Assembly: GCF_000468095.1 (NCBI RefSeq)
Contig: NZ_ASZC01000004.1
Coordinates: forward strand, 62,001-126,000
From: Pantoea sp. AS-PWVM4
GTDB taxonomy: Bacteria; Pseudomonadota; Gammaproteobacteria; Enterobacterales; Enterobacteriaceae
Length of the DNA stretch: 64,000 nucleotides
Direction of reading: 5' to 3'
The notes under the pieces were generated by a model. It did not search any database, was not told where the DNA came from, and saw nothing but the letters and a program-made list of their open reading frames with translations. Shown piece after piece: positions 9,705-18,290 of the stretch; positions within the stretch are counted from its first letter, which is position 1, and every line of letters starts with the position of its first letter. The position numbers and the translations under genes are program-made.

Positions 9705-10944
9705 ACAGGCCTTTGACCTGGCGAAACAACGTTACGCTGCGATTAACGTCGATGTAGAACAGGTGATGACACAACTGGACCGCATTCCAGTCTCGATGCA
9801 CTGCTGGCAGGGCGATGACGTACGCGGCTTCGAGAATCCGCACGGCGCGCTCACCGGCGGGATTCAGGCCACCGGCAACTATCCTGGCCGGGCGCGTAAT
9901 GCCGAGGAACTGCGTGCAGACCTCGACAAAGCCTTGTCGCTGATCCCCGGGGCGAAGCGCCTCAATCTGCACGCTATTTACCTGGAAAGCGATCAACCGG
10001 TGGAGCGCGATGCGATTGAACCGGCGCACTTCAGCAACTGGGTCGCATGGGCGAAAAATAATAAGTTGGGGCTGGATTTCAACCCCACCTGTTTTTCCCA
10101 TCCGCTGAGTGCCGACGGCTTTACCTTATCCCACGCGGATAAGGGGATTCGCCAGTTCTGGATTGATCACTGCAAAGCCAGTCGCCACATTTCGGCCTTC
10201 TTTGGCGAGCAGTTGGGGACGCCTTCGGTGATGAATATCTGGGTGCCGGACGGCATGAAAGATCTGACGATCGATCGTCTGGCCCCGCGTCAGCGTCTGC
10301 TGGCGGCGTTGGATGAGATCATCAGCGAAAAACTTAATCCTCAGCATCATATCGATGCGGTGGAAAGCAAGCTATTTGGTATCGGTGCGGAGAGCTACAC
10401 CGTGGGTTCCAACGAGTTCTACCTCGGCTATGCCTGTAGCCGCCAGACGGCGCTGACGCTGGATGCGGGCCATTTTCATCCGACTGAGGTGATCTCCGAC
10501 AAAATCTCTACCGCCATGTTGTATGTGCCGCGCCTGCTGCTGCACGTCAGCCGTCCGGTACGCTGGGACAGCGATCATGTGGTGATTCTGGATGATGAAA
10601 CCCAGGCGATCGCCCATGAAATCGCCCGCCAGAAACTGTTCGACAAAGTGCATATCGGCCTCGACTTCTTTGACGCTTCCATCAACCGCATCGCCGCCTG
10701 GGTGATTGGTACGCGCAATGCCAAGAAAGCGTTGCTGCGTGCCTTGCTGGAGCCGACGGATCAATTACGCCAACTGGAGGCAGCAGGGGACTACACCGCC
10801 CGTCTGGCCTTGCTGGAAGAACAAAAGTCGCTGCCGTGGCAGGCAGTCTGGGAGGCCTGGTGCCTGCGTCACGATGTCCCGGCCGACGCCAGTTGGCTGA
10901 GCGATGTCCGTCACTATGAACAACAAATTCTGGCTCAACGTTAA
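9688..10944 (+). CDS. rhaA: L-rhamnose isomerase RhaA
   Basis: The 418-residue enzyme interconverts L-rhamnose and L-rhamnulose and uses a divalent metal. MHCWQGDDV, the [17 protein letters not shown] block, DAGHFHPTE and the [14 protein letters not shown] segment are almost the same as in E. coli RhaA (419 residues). The start is the ATG at 9688, eight bases after AAGGA inside the end of rhaB. The in-frame TTG six bases earlier is not needed. Confidence 0.96.
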   Translation: MTKLIEQAFDLAKQRYAAINVDVEQVMTQLDRIPVSMHCWQGDDVRGFENPHGALTGGIQATGNYPGRARNAEELRADLDKALSLIPGAKRLNLHAIYLESDQPVERDAIEPAHFSNWVAWAKNNKLGLDFNPTCFSHPLSADGFTLSHADKGIRQFWIDHCKASRHISAFFGEQLGTPSVMNIWVPDGMKDLTIDRLAPRQRLLAALDEIISEKLNPQHHIDAVESKLFGIGAESYTVGSNEFYLGYACSRQTALTLDAGHFHPTEVISDKISTAMLYVPRLLLHVSRPVRWDSDHVVILDDETQAIAHEIARQKLFDKVHIGLDFFDASINRIAAWVIGTRNAKKALLRALLEPTDQLRQLEAAGDYTARLALLEEQKSLPWQAVWEAWCLRHDVPADASWLSDVRHYEQQILAQR

Positions 10945-10954
10945 GGGACACACC

Positions 10955-11797
10955 ATGCAAAGTATTCTTTCTTCTGCGTTTGTACAGGGAATGGTTAAAG
11001 CGACCAGCGATATGTGGCTGAAGGGCTGGGATGAGCGCAACGGGGGAAACGTCAGCCTGCGCCTGCTGCCGGACGAGGTGCAGCCCTATGCTGCCGACTT
11101 TTATGCTGAACCGCGTTGTATCGAACTGAGTAAACCCGCCCCGGCGCTGGCAAACGACTGGTTTCTGGTGACCGGTTCCGGCAAGTTTTTCCGCAATGTG
11201 CAACTGGATCCGGCTGACAGCCTGGTGTTGTTGCAGGTGGATGATAAAGGGCTGTCGTACAAAATCCACTGGGGGCTGAGCAATGGTGGGCTGCCAACCT
11301 CAGAGCTGGCGGCGCATTTCCAGTCACATAGCGTACGCAAACAGGTGAGCAATGGCGCCGACCGCGTGATTATGCATTGCCATGCAACCAACTTTATGGC
11401 GCTGAGCTATGTGGTGGAACTGGATGCGGCGCGTTTCACCCGTCTGCTGTGGGAAGGCAGCACCGAATGTCTGGTGGTGTTCCCGGATGGCGTGGGTATT
11501 CTGCCGTGGATGGTGCCAGGCACCGATGGTATCGGCCAGGCCACGGCGGATGAGATGGCGACGCACAGCCTGGTGATGTGGCCGTTCCACGGCATTTTTG
11601 GTGCCGGACCGACGTTGGATGAAACCTTTGGGCTGATCGACACCGCCGAAAAGTCGTCAGAGGTGGTGGTGAAGGCGCTATCGATGGGCGGGATTCGCCA
11701 GAGTATCACCACCGAGCAGTTGATTGCGTTGGGTGAGCGCTTTGGGGTGCAGCCGTGGCAGGCGGCTTTACAGGTGGAGCGCGCCAATGTTGCGTAG
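10955..11797 (+). CDS. rhaD: rhamnulose-1-phosphate aldolase RhaD
   Basis: The 280-residue class II aldolase splits L-rhamnulose 1-phosphate into DHAP and L-lactaldehyde. Family signs are [18 protein letters not shown], the zinc-binding MHCHATN and the [16 protein letters not shown] segment. The ATG at 10955 is preceded by AAGGGA; the frame is open back to 10904 inside rhaA, but that part is not family-like. It overlaps rhaM by 11 bases. The product L-lactaldehyde is the substrate of AldA (2669-4105). Confidence 0.95.
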   Translation: MQSILSSAFVQGMVKATSDMWLKGWDERNGGNVSLRLLPDEVQPYAADFYAEPRCIELSKPAPALANDWFLVTGSGKFFRNVQLDPADSLVLLQVDDKGLSYKIHWGLSNGGLPTSELAAHFQSHSVRKQVSNGADRVIMHCHATNFMALSYVVELDAARFTRLLWEGSTECLVVFPDGVGILPWMVPGTDGIGQATADEMATHSLVMWPFHGIFGAGPTLDETFGLIDTAEKSSEVVVKALSMGGIRQSITTEQLIALGERFGVQPWQAALQVERANVA

Positions 11798-12101
11798 AGC
11801 CTTTGTGATGCAGGTGCATGCGGATTGCCATGATGAGTATCTGCGTCGCCATTCACCCATCTGGCCGGAACTGGCGGCAACGCTGAAGGCGCATGGCGCG
11901 AGTAATTACGCCATCTGGCTGGATGCAGAACGCAATCTGTTGTTTGCCAGTGTCGAAATCGAGTCGGAAGCCCGCTGGCAGGCGGTGGCGCAAACCGAGG
12001 TTTGCCAACGCTGGTGGGCGTCCATGAAGGATTTGATGCCGTCGAACGCGGATAACAGCCCGGTCAGCACTGAGCTAAAACCGATGTTTTTCCTGCCTTA
12101 A
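11787..12101 (+). CDS. rhaM: L-rhamnose mutarotase RhaM
   Basis: The 104-residue protein interconverts the alpha and beta anomers of L-rhamnose. It matches E. coli RhaM (104 residues): [14 protein letters not shown] at the start, HSPIWPEL, and CQRWW with DNSPVS near the end. The ATG lies inside the end of rhaD, giving an 11-base overlap and coupled translation. It is the last gene of the rhaBADM operon and is followed by palindromic repeats. Confidence 0.95.
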   Translation: MLRRAFVMQVHADCHDEYLRRHSPIWPELAATLKAHGASNYAIWLDAERNLLFASVEIESEARWQAVAQTEVCQRWWASMKDLMPSNADNSPVSTELKPMFFLP

Positions 12102-12130
12102 ACCACAACCATCCCACATATTGCACGTCT

Positions 12131-12193
12131 CCTTCTCCCTCAAGCGGGAGAAGGCCCTATTGCACGTCTCCTTCTCCCGCTTGCGGGAGAAGG
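12131..12193. repeat. two palindromes of the CCTTCTCCC...GGGAGAAGG type
   Basis: Two copies of an inverted repeat (12131-12154 and 12170-12193), each led by TTGCACGTCT, lie in direct order at a 39-base period. They sit between the convergent rhaM and TetR genes. A third copy of the palindrome is at 39265-39288. The sequence differs from the GTAGCGGCGCG element, so it is a second repeat family. Confidence 0.8.
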
Positions 12194-12224
12194 CCGGGAT
12201 GAGGGGACGGATGTAAGCGGCAGG

Positions 12225-12872
12225 TTAGTTAATCGCACAATATCCCGCCAAAGCGGGCCAGATTGCCATCTGCGTATCCACAATCTGTTCTAAATCCTCG
12301 CGACTGGCCCCTTCACGGGCGCGCACCGACATGCCCTGCAACACGCAGGCAAGGAAACTGGCCAGCGTTGCGGTATTGCTGCACGCGGGTAACTCACCGC
12401 GCTGCTGGCGTGCGGCAAGGAACTGCTGCAAGGCCCGTTCCTGCGCATGATGCTGTTGTTCCAGCATGTGCGCCACTTCTTCAGAACTGGCCGACAGGGC
12501 GCTGGAGGTGCAGATAAAAAAGCAGCCAGCGGGTTTATCACATTCGGTAAAACAGGCTGCGGTGGCGCGAAAATAGGACTCAACCGCGGTTTTCACATCA
12601 AGCGAGGCATCATTCAGCACCGCGTTACGCTGCGCACTAAACCTTTCGATATAGCGCTGCATGGCGGCTTTAAACAAACCTTCTTTGTTAGCAAACTCCG
12701 CGTACAGCGTCGGCGCTTTGGCGCCAGTGGCACTGACCAGATCCGCCAGAGAGGTGCCTTCATAGCCGTGTGCCCAGAACAGCATCAGGGCTTTATCCAG
12801 CGCATCGTCACGATCGAAGACTTTAGGTCTGCCACGACTTTTACGCAGGGTCGGTTCAGTTATCTGGCTCAT
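12225..12872 (-). CDS. TetR/AcrR-family repressor
   Basis: The 215-residue protein has the TetR plan: a basic N-terminal tail (RKSRGRPKVFDRDDALDKAL), a helix-turn-helix around residues 20-65 (HGYEGTSLADLV...PTLYAEFANKEGLFKAA) and a variable C-terminal ligand domain containing several Cys (CDKPAGCFFIC). It is divergent from the DUF1471 gene at 13143. The gap contains repeated TAACG-N2-CGTTA sites, so it most likely represses that gene and itself. The ligand is unknown. Confidence 0.88.
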   Translation of the reverse strand: MSQITEPTLRKSRGRPKVFDRDDALDKALMLFWAHGYEGTSLADLVSATGAKAPTLYAEFANKEGLFKAAMQRYIERFSAQRNAVLNDASLDVKTAVESYFRATAACFTECDKPAGCFFICTSSALSASSEEVAHMLEQQHHAQERALQQFLAARQQRGELPACSNTATLASFLACVLQGMSVRAREGASREDLEQIVDTQMAIWPALAGYCAIN

Positions 12873-12906
12873 AGATCCTCACCACAGCTCAACATGCTTA
12901 TTAAAT

Positions 12907-12918
12907 TACCGATCATTA
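12907..12918. promoter_or_regulatory. possible TetR operator, weak copy
   Basis: TACCGATCATTA agrees with the clearer site at 13030 in nine of twelve positions. It is 35 bases from the TetR start, suited to autoregulation. Confidence 0.4.
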
Positions 12919-13029
12919 AATTAATATGCAACACCACTTTGTCCGTTTGTGCCTTCCCGAGCAAAATCCCCTGAATGGTAAAGTCCCCGGACGCGCTGAA
13001 GCCCATACTTACGCCACTTCCCATTAAAA

Positions 13030-13041
13030 TAACGACCGTTA
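13030..13041. promoter_or_regulatory. probable TetR operator upstream of the -35
   Basis: TAACGACCGTTA is an inverted repeat (TAACG and CGTTA around two bases). It lies nine bases upstream of the -35 TTGACG at 13051. A near copy lies past the -10, so two sites bracket the promoter of the DUF1471 gene. Confidence 0.55.
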
Positions 13042-13050
13042 ATAAAATAG

Positions 13051-13080
13051 TTGACGCGCATCCGACTTTGGATTTAGTAT
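13051..13080 (+). promoter_or_regulatory. sigma-70 promoter of the DUF1471 gene
   Basis: TTGACG (13051-13056) and TAGTAT (13075-13080) are 18 bases apart. The transcript would start near 13087, within the second operator, leaving a leader of about 55 bases. Confidence 0.6.
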
Positions 13081-13085
13081 TTATT

Positions 13086-13097
13086 TAACGGTTGTTA
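13086..13097. promoter_or_regulatory. probable TetR operator over the transcription start
   Basis: TAACGGTTGTTA differs from the site at 13030 at three positions and overlaps the expected start of transcription of the DUF1471 gene. Confidence 0.5.
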
Positions 13098-13142
13098 ATT
13101 AAATAGCGACCCACCCAATTTCATCTGCAAAGAGAGACGATC

Positions 13143-13400
13143 ATGAAAAGCATTAAACTGACCCTGGCCGCTGTGGCCCTGTCATCAATCGCATTCGGTA
13201 CAATGGCGGCTGACCTGGTAAGCGAAGCACCGGTTAATCAACAGCAAATCGGTGTGGTAAGCGCATCTGGCAGTACGGATCTGACTTCACTGGAAAATCA
13301 ACTGGCGGAGAAGGCGAGCGCGGCGGGAGCAAAGTCTTTCCGCATCACTTCGACCTCTGGCAACAACAACCTGCATGGCACCGCAGAGCTTTATAAATAA
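13143..13400 (+). CDS. DUF1471 (YdgH/BhsA/McbA family) exported peptide
   Basis: The 85-residue protein has a clear Sec signal peptide (MKSIKLTLAAVALSSIAFG, cleavage after TMAA) and a mature part of about 60 residues with the family features: IGVVSASG, LENQLAEKASAAGAKSFRITS and a terminal GTAELYK. Family members are periplasmic or outer-membrane-associated stress and biofilm peptides in enterobacteria. It is transcribed away from the TetR gene and probably controlled by it. A strong terminator follows. Confidence 0.88.
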   Translation: MKSIKLTLAAVALSSIAFGTMAADLVSEAPVNQQQIGVVSASGSTDLTSLENQLAEKASAAGAKSFRITSTSGNNNLHGTAELYK

Positions 13401-13425
13401 ATAGTAGGGATAACGAGAGGGGACA

Positions 13426-13460
13426 GGCTTCAGATAGCGGCTATCTGAAGCCCCTTTTTT
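13426..13460 (+). terminator. rho-independent terminator after the DUF1471 gene
   Basis: GGCTTCAGATAG pairs perfectly with CTATCTGAAGCC across CGG and is followed by CCTTTTTT. It touches the stop codon of the convergent sotB gene. Confidence 0.92.
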
Positions 13461-14643
13461 AACCGTTGGAACGTAACTGCGGATAACGACGGAAGATATA
13501 GATACACCAGAACAGCGCTACCAGGCCGATTAACCCACCAATATTACCCACATCCGCCATTTTCAAATGCAGGCTGACCTGATTTCCGAGTAGCGCACCC
13601 GCACCGATGCCGATGTTATAAATTCCGGACATCAGTGACATAGCAACGTCGGTTGCGTCCGGTGCCAGCGACAGCACACGCACCTGCATTGCCAGACCAA
13701 TCATCATCATCGCCATGCCCCAGAAAATACACAGGGTTGTAATCGCGGCAGGGCGCACGGCGGCAAAAATCAGCAGACCCATACATAAGGTGATCACCGC
13801 AATCGCAGCAATCAGCAGCGCCGAAGGATATTTATTGCCCAAGGTGCTGAACAGCACGCTACCGATAATTCCTGCCGATCCAAACAGCAGCAGCAACAGC
13901 GTGGTGAAGTTTTCCCCGGCGTTCGCCACCACCTGCATAAAGGGTTCAATGTAGCTGTAGGCGGTGTAATGCGCTGTCACCACCACCGTGACCAACACAT
14001 ACATGCTGACCAGCGCCGGGCGGCGAAACAGCATCGGCACGCTGCTGAGTGACCCGGTATGCTCACTGGGCAGGCGCGGCAGAATACGTGCCAGCAGCAC
14101 CAGCAAAACCAGCGCAGACAAACCAATCATGCCGAAGGTAGTTCGCCAGCCGAGATACTGACCGACAACGCGACCAATCGGCACGCCCAGCACCATCGCC
14201 AGCGCCGTGCCGGTCGCCAGCATACTGAGCGCCTGGGTTTTCTTACCTGCCGGCGCGACACGAATGGCCAGCGAGGCGGTAATTGACCAGAACACCGCAT
14301 GTGCCAGCGCGATACCAATGCGGGAGATAACCAGCGAGGTGAAATCCCAGGCGACCGAGGAGAGCACATGGCTGGCGATAAACAACACAAACAGAATCGA
14401 CAGCAGCAGACGACGCTCAATATTGCGCGTCAGCAGCATCAGCGGCAGCGACAGCAGCGCCACCACCCAGGCGTATATGGTCAGCATGATGCCGACATCT
14501 GCCGTTCTCATTCCATAACTGGCGGCGATATCTGACAGTAAGCCGACCGGCACAAACTCGGTGGTATTGAAGACAAAAGCGGCGATGGCCAGCAACACGA
14601 CGCGTAGCCAGGCCGTTTTACGGGAGACGGTTGTTGATTGCAT
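13459..14643 (-). CDS. sotB: MFS sugar/drug efflux transporter SotB
   Basis: The 394-residue, 12-span protein is close to E. coli SotB (YdeA): [10 protein letters not shown] and [16 protein letters not shown] at the start, [17 protein letters not shown], and [18 protein letters not shown]. SotB is a proton-driven exporter of the DHA1 type that pumps arabinose, IPTG and related compounds out of the cell. It is transcribed alone; the 192-base gap to its right carries its promoter. Confidence 0.9.
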   Translation of the reverse strand: MQSTTVSRKTAWLRVVLLAIAAFVFNTTEFVPVGLLSDIAASYGMRTADVGIMLTIYAWVVALLSLPLMLLTRNIERRLLLSILFVLFIASHVLSSVAWDFTSLVISRIGIALAHAVFWSITASLAIRVAPAGKKTQALSMLATGTALAMVLGVPIGRVVGQYLGWRTTFGMIGLSALVLLVLLARILPRLPSEHTGSLSSVPMLFRRPALVSMYVLVTVVVTAHYTAYSYIEPFMQVVANAGENFTTLLLLLFGSAGIIGSVLFSTLGNKYPSALLIAAIAVITLCMGLLIFAAVRPAAITTLCIFWGMAMMMIGLAMQVRVLSLAPDATDVAMSLMSGIYNIGIGAGALLGNQVSLHLKMADVGNIGGLIGLVALFWCIYIFRRYPQLRSNG

Positions 14644-14835
14644 GAAATTCAGATCAGTCAGGCAGCAAATGAGGGGCGAAAGGCCCGATGTAAAGTGACC
14701 TTTGTCACAAATTATGCCTATTGTGGAGGATTAATACGCTGAGGGAAACCATCTAACCGTATTTTATTGCTGAATATTTTTTATCACCAACGCCCAGGTT
14801 GATAGCCTGGGGTTATCGTCAGAACCATCGCGCCG

Positions 14836-15378
14836 CTACGGGTTGCGCTTGCGCGCAGGCATCATGCGGATCAGCGTGTTGTCCTTCAGAATATAGTGAT
14901 GCAGCAGTGCGGCGACGGCATGCAGGCCAATCAGCCAGTAGCCGAGCGGTGCCAGGGTTTCATGCCAGCCAATCAAGGTATCGGCGAGGTCAAAATTCGG
15001 TGTGCTGCTCACCGGCATCGACAAGCCAAATACCTGCCAGGGACGACCATTGAGATATTTCGAGGCAACGCCGAGAGTCGGTAACGCCAGAAACAGCGCG
15101 TACAGCAGGAAATGCATCAGATGGGCGAGCATATGCTGCCAGCGTGGTGGTGCGGGATTGATATCAGGCGATGTATGACGATGACGTAATGCGGCACGCA
15201 CCAGCATCAGCACCCACACCGATACGCCACAGCTAAAGTGCGTCATGATCATCAGGCTGCGCGTAACCGTACCGCGGGCCGCCAGACCTCGTAGCTCAAT
15301 GGTGGTATAGGCAACCGCGATCAATAACAGGGTCAACCAGTGGAGGGCGATTTGCGACGTTGCGTATTTTTCCCGCAT
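14836..15378 (-). CDS. cybB: cytochrome b561 (CybB)
   Basis: The 180-residue, four-span inner-membrane di-haem protein matches E. coli CybB (176 residues): KYATSQIALHWL, the HFSCG His, and GLHAVAALLHHY with two haem-ligand His, ending DNTLIRMMP. CybB passes electrons from ubiquinol to superoxide or other acceptors. The ATG at 15378 (MREKYATS) matches the known start; an in-frame ATG at 15417 would add 13 residues. Confidence 0.9.
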   Translation of the reverse strand: MREKYATSQIALHWLTLLLIAVAYTTIELRGLAARGTVTRSLMIMTHFSCGVSVWVLMLVRAALRHRHTSPDINPAPPRWQHMLAHLMHFLLYALFLALPTLGVASKYLNGRPWQVFGLSMPVSSTPNFDLADTLIGWHETLAPLGYWLIGLHAVAALLHHYILKDNTLIRMMPARKRNP

Positions 15379-15489
15379 GAGCGTTCTACCTGAAGCAATA
15401 TTATTGGTGTCTAACATAGCGAAATGCCACAGGAAAACTTAACAAAATGGCGCAACGTCGCGGTCCGTCTCAGACCGGGAATATCAGAG

Positions 15490-15741
15490 TCAGGCCATGT
15501 GTTTTAGCGCCACGCTATTCTGTGTGGTCAGGTTTTTTTTTACCGTAATTGGGCAACAATGTTCACAGCCCAGTGCAGAAGGATAAAACTTGCGCGCCTG
15601 TTGAATGGCAGCGTTAGCGGTATAAAAAGTGCCAAGAAAGCGCCTTGCGGCGTCGGGAGGAAGGAAAGGGCAACCCGTTGCATGTACCACATGATTGTCG
15701 TTATAGCCGGCGTATTTATCGACGTAATAGTAAAGTTCCAT
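15490..15741 (-). CDS. small Cys/His-rich protein of unknown function, 83 residues
   Basis: The protein starts MELYYYVDKY. Its pattern is VHATGCPFLP, then a stretch ending LGTF, then ALGCEHCCP, so His and four Cys could bind a metal ion. I have an impression of similar short conserved proteins but no named function. GAGGAAG lies just before the ATG. It is transcribed leftward, alone. No signal peptide is visible. Confidence 0.7.
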   Translation of the reverse strand: MELYYYVDKYAGYNDNHVVHATGCPFLPPDAARRFLGTFYTANAAIQQARKFYPSALGCEHCCPITVKKNLTTQNSVALKHMA

Positions 15742-15872
15742 TTGGCTTCCTCGTTGCTGTGAAAGAAAAAATCTAACTATTTTTGGAATAGAATAAATTA
15801 TAGCTAGCGATTGCTATTTTGTTTTCACTGGCACTAAAAGTTTGCCGACAGGTGTGATTACCCGAGGGGAAA

Positions 15873-15890
15873 CGGGGCACCGTGGCCCCG
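15873..15890 (-). terminator. possible terminator hairpin after ynfM
   Basis: CGGGGC and GCCCCG pair across a six-base loop, 18 bases past the ynfM stop, followed on that strand by only a short T run. It is weak. Confidence 0.35.
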
Positions 15891-15907
15891 CATACTGATG
15901 GAGAGAA

Positions 15908-17164
15908 TTACAATTGGCGGCACTGCAAACGCCAGCCGACCAGCAAGGCCAGCACCAGCAACACGCTGATAAACGCGGTCACACCGCCCCAGCCAAAACT
16001 GTGCCAGAACACGCCACCTAACGTACCGGCAACGCTGGAACCCACATAATAACTGAAAAGATAGAGCGACGAGGCCTGGCCTTTTGCCCGACGGGCGCGT
16101 GGGCCGATCCATCCGCTGGCAACCGAGTGGGCGGCAAAAAATCCGGCGGTAAACAGCATCATACCCGGCAGGATGATCCACAAGGTATTGAACGCCGTCA
16201 GCAGCAGGCCGCACAGCATGATCGCCGTGGCGGTAATCATCACCGGCCCCCGGCCAAAGCGGCTGGTCATGGCTCCGGCTTTGGGTGAACTCCAGGACCC
16301 GGTCAGATACACCACCGACAACAAACCGACCACGGCCTGGCTGAGGAACCACGGTGCACTCAGCAGGCGATAGCCAATGTAGTTAAACAGGGTGACAAAT
16401 GCGCCCATCAGCAGGAAACCTTCGGCGAACAGCAGCGGCAGGCCTTTGTCACGCCAGTGCAGGCGGAAGTTAATCAGCAAATTATGTGGACGTAATGATG
16501 CCGGACGGAAATGACGGGAAGCCGGCAGGATTTTCCAGAACATCAGCGCCGATGCCAGCGAAAAGCAGCCGATCACACCAATGGCGATGCGCCACGAGAA
16601 GAGGTCGGTCAATACCCCGGTCAGCAGACGACCGCTCATGCCACCAATCGAGTTGCCGCTGATATACAGGCCCATGGAAAAGGCGATCACTCGCGGATGA
16701 ATCTCTTCACTCAGGTAGGTCATGCCCACCGCAGCGACCCCACTCAACGACAAACCAATCAGCGCACGCATCAATAGAATGCCGTGCCAGCTGGTCATCA
16801 TGGCGGAAATCACAGTGCATAACGCGGCGAGCATCAACGCGGTAACCATCACCGACTTACGACCAATGGCGTCGGAGAGCGGCCCGGTGACCAGCAAACC
16901 CAGCGCCATCAGTCCGGTGGATAACGACAGCGAGATGCTGCTGGCCGCAGGCGAAACGCCAAACTGCTGGGAGAGCACCGGCAGAATCGGCTGGACACAA
17001 TACAACAAGGCAAAAGTGGCAAGACCAGCCGAGAACAGGGCAAGGGTAACACGCATAAATTGCGGCGAACCGCGTTCAATCCATGTTACTGACGCTGGAG
17101 CAGAAGCAGGCACGACGGACACTTCGTCCTCATCGAGTGTCACCGCCTGAGAAGAGCGACTCAC
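15908..17164 (-). CDS. ynfM: MFS transporter YnfM
   Basis: The 418-residue, 12-span transporter matches E. coli YnfM over nearly all of its length (the RGSPQFMRVTLALFSAGLAT segment, GLSLSGVAAVGMTYLSEEIH, SVASGWIGPRARRAKGQASS). YnfM resembles arabinose/drug efflux carriers and its natural substrate is not established. It is divergent from the LysR gene ynfL, the E. coli arrangement, and is probably controlled by it. Confidence 0.93.
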   Translation of the reverse strand: MSRSSQAVTLDEDEVSVVPASAPASVTWIERGSPQFMRVTLALFSAGLATFALLYCVQPILPVLSQQFGVSPAASSISLSLSTGLMALGLLVTGPLSDAIGRKSVMVTALMLAALCTVISAMMTSWHGILLMRALIGLSLSGVAAVGMTYLSEEIHPRVIAFSMGLYISGNSIGGMSGRLLTGVLTDLFSWRIAIGVIGCFSLASALMFWKILPASRHFRPASLRPHNLLINFRLHWRDKGLPLLFAEGFLLMGAFVTLFNYIGYRLLSAPWFLSQAVVGLLSVVYLTGSWSSPKAGAMTSRFGRGPVMITATAIMLCGLLLTAFNTLWIILPGMMLFTAGFFAAHSVASGWIGPRARRAKGQASSLYLFSYYVGSSVAGTLGGVFWHSFGWGGVTAFISVLLVLALLVGWRLQCRQL

Positions 17165-17258
17165 GGAAAATCCTCAAATTTCAAAAGGTATTGCTATCGT
17201 AGGAAAGTGATAATAGGTTGTACAATATATTAATAATCTCGAATGAGACGTTTAAAAT

Positions 17259-18155
17259 ATGAATGTCGAACTCCGTCATCTTCGCTATTTCATTGCAGTG
17301 GCTGAAGAGCTGCATTTTGGTCGCGCGGCCCTCCGCCTCAATATTTCGCAACCGCCACTCAGCCAACAGATCCAGCAACTGGAACAGGAAATTGGCGCGC
17401 AACTGTTCACCCGCACCAATCGCAGCGTGCAGATCACCGCCGCCGGGCAGCAATTTTTGCAGGATGCGCGTGGGATTTTGCTTCAGGTCGAACAGGCGGC
17501 CAGCCGTGCGGCGCGGCTCCATAACGGTCAGGAAGGGGAACTGCGCATTGGTTTCACCTCCTCAGCACCCTTTACCGGGCTGGTATCTGATGCGCTCTAC
17601 CATTTCCGCCAGCGCTGGCCGGCCGTGCATATCCAGATGCAGGAGATTAACACCCGACAACAACTGGCGCCGCTGCACGAAGGGCGTCTCGATCTCGGTG
17701 TGATGCGTAATACGCCGTTACCGAGTGATTTGCAGCATCAGCTGTTGCTGCGCGAACCCTTGTGTGCAGTGGTGCACTGGGCGCATCCACTGGCCGATGC
17801 CGAGGCTATCTCGATTCAGGCGTTGGCGAACGAACCTTTTGTCTTTTTCGATCCACTTGGGGGCACCGCCTTATATGGCGAGATTCTGGCGTTGCTGCAC
17901 CGCTACCAGATCAAACCCTTTATTACCCAGGAAGTCGGGGAAGCGATGACCATCCTCGGCCTGGTCGCTACCGGATTGGGAGTGTCGATTTTACCGGCCT
18001 CATTCCGTCGAGCACGGCTCGCCGATGTGGTGTGGTTACCGCTGCATGAGGCTGATGCGTTGTCTGAAGTGTGGCTGGTGTGGTCAGCGACGCGCGAGCC
18101 GAGTGCGCAAATGGCAAATATGATGAAGCTGTTACAACGTAACGCTGAAACTTAA
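17259..18155 (+). CDS. ynfL: LysR-family regulator YnfL
   Basis: The 298-residue protein has the N-terminal winged helix (LRYFIAVAEELHFGRAA, LNISQPPLSQQIQQLEQEIG) and the periplasmic-binding-like effector domain of LysR regulators, and matches E. coli YnfL. The ATG at 17259 gives MNVELRHLRYF. It is divergent from ynfM with a 94-base AT-rich gap that should hold the shared operator. The inducer is unknown. Confidence 0.92.
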   Translation: MNVELRHLRYFIAVAEELHFGRAALRLNISQPPLSQQIQQLEQEIGAQLFTRTNRSVQITAAGQQFLQDARGILLQVEQAASRAARLHNGQEGELRIGFTSSAPFTGLVSDALYHFRQRWPAVHIQMQEINTRQQLAPLHEGRLDLGVMRNTPLPSDLQHQLLLREPLCAVVHWAHPLADAEAISIQALANEPFVFFDPLGGTALYGEILALLHRYQIKPFITQEVGEAMTILGLVATGLGVSILPASFRRARLADVVWLPLHEADALSEVWLVWSATREPSAQMANMMKLLQRNAET

Positions 18156-18185
18156 GCCAGACGGTGCGAAAACAGCCCGACAATA

Positions 18186-18201
18186 TGTGCGACAAATCAC
18201 A
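18186..18201. promoter_or_regulatory. CRP-like site upstream of mlc
   Basis: TGTGCGACAAATCACA fits TGTGA-N6-TCACA with one mismatch. E. coli mlc is also under CRP control. Confidence 0.55.
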
Positions 18202-18255
18202 TATCTAATCAAATATTTGGCGCTATCCGCCAATCTGCCGCACCATAGTTGCTAT

Positions 18256-18277
18256 TTATTTAGAAGCGCGAAAATAA
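18256..18277. promoter_or_regulatory. Mlc operator in the mlc leader
   Basis: TTATTT, five spacer bases and CGCGAAAATAA form an AT-flanked inverted site that agrees well with the Mlc consensus as remembered. It ends 13 bases before the mlc start codon, so Mlc would repress its own gene, as in E. coli. Confidence 0.7.
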
Positions 18278-18290
18278 CCGGGAGCAGGGC

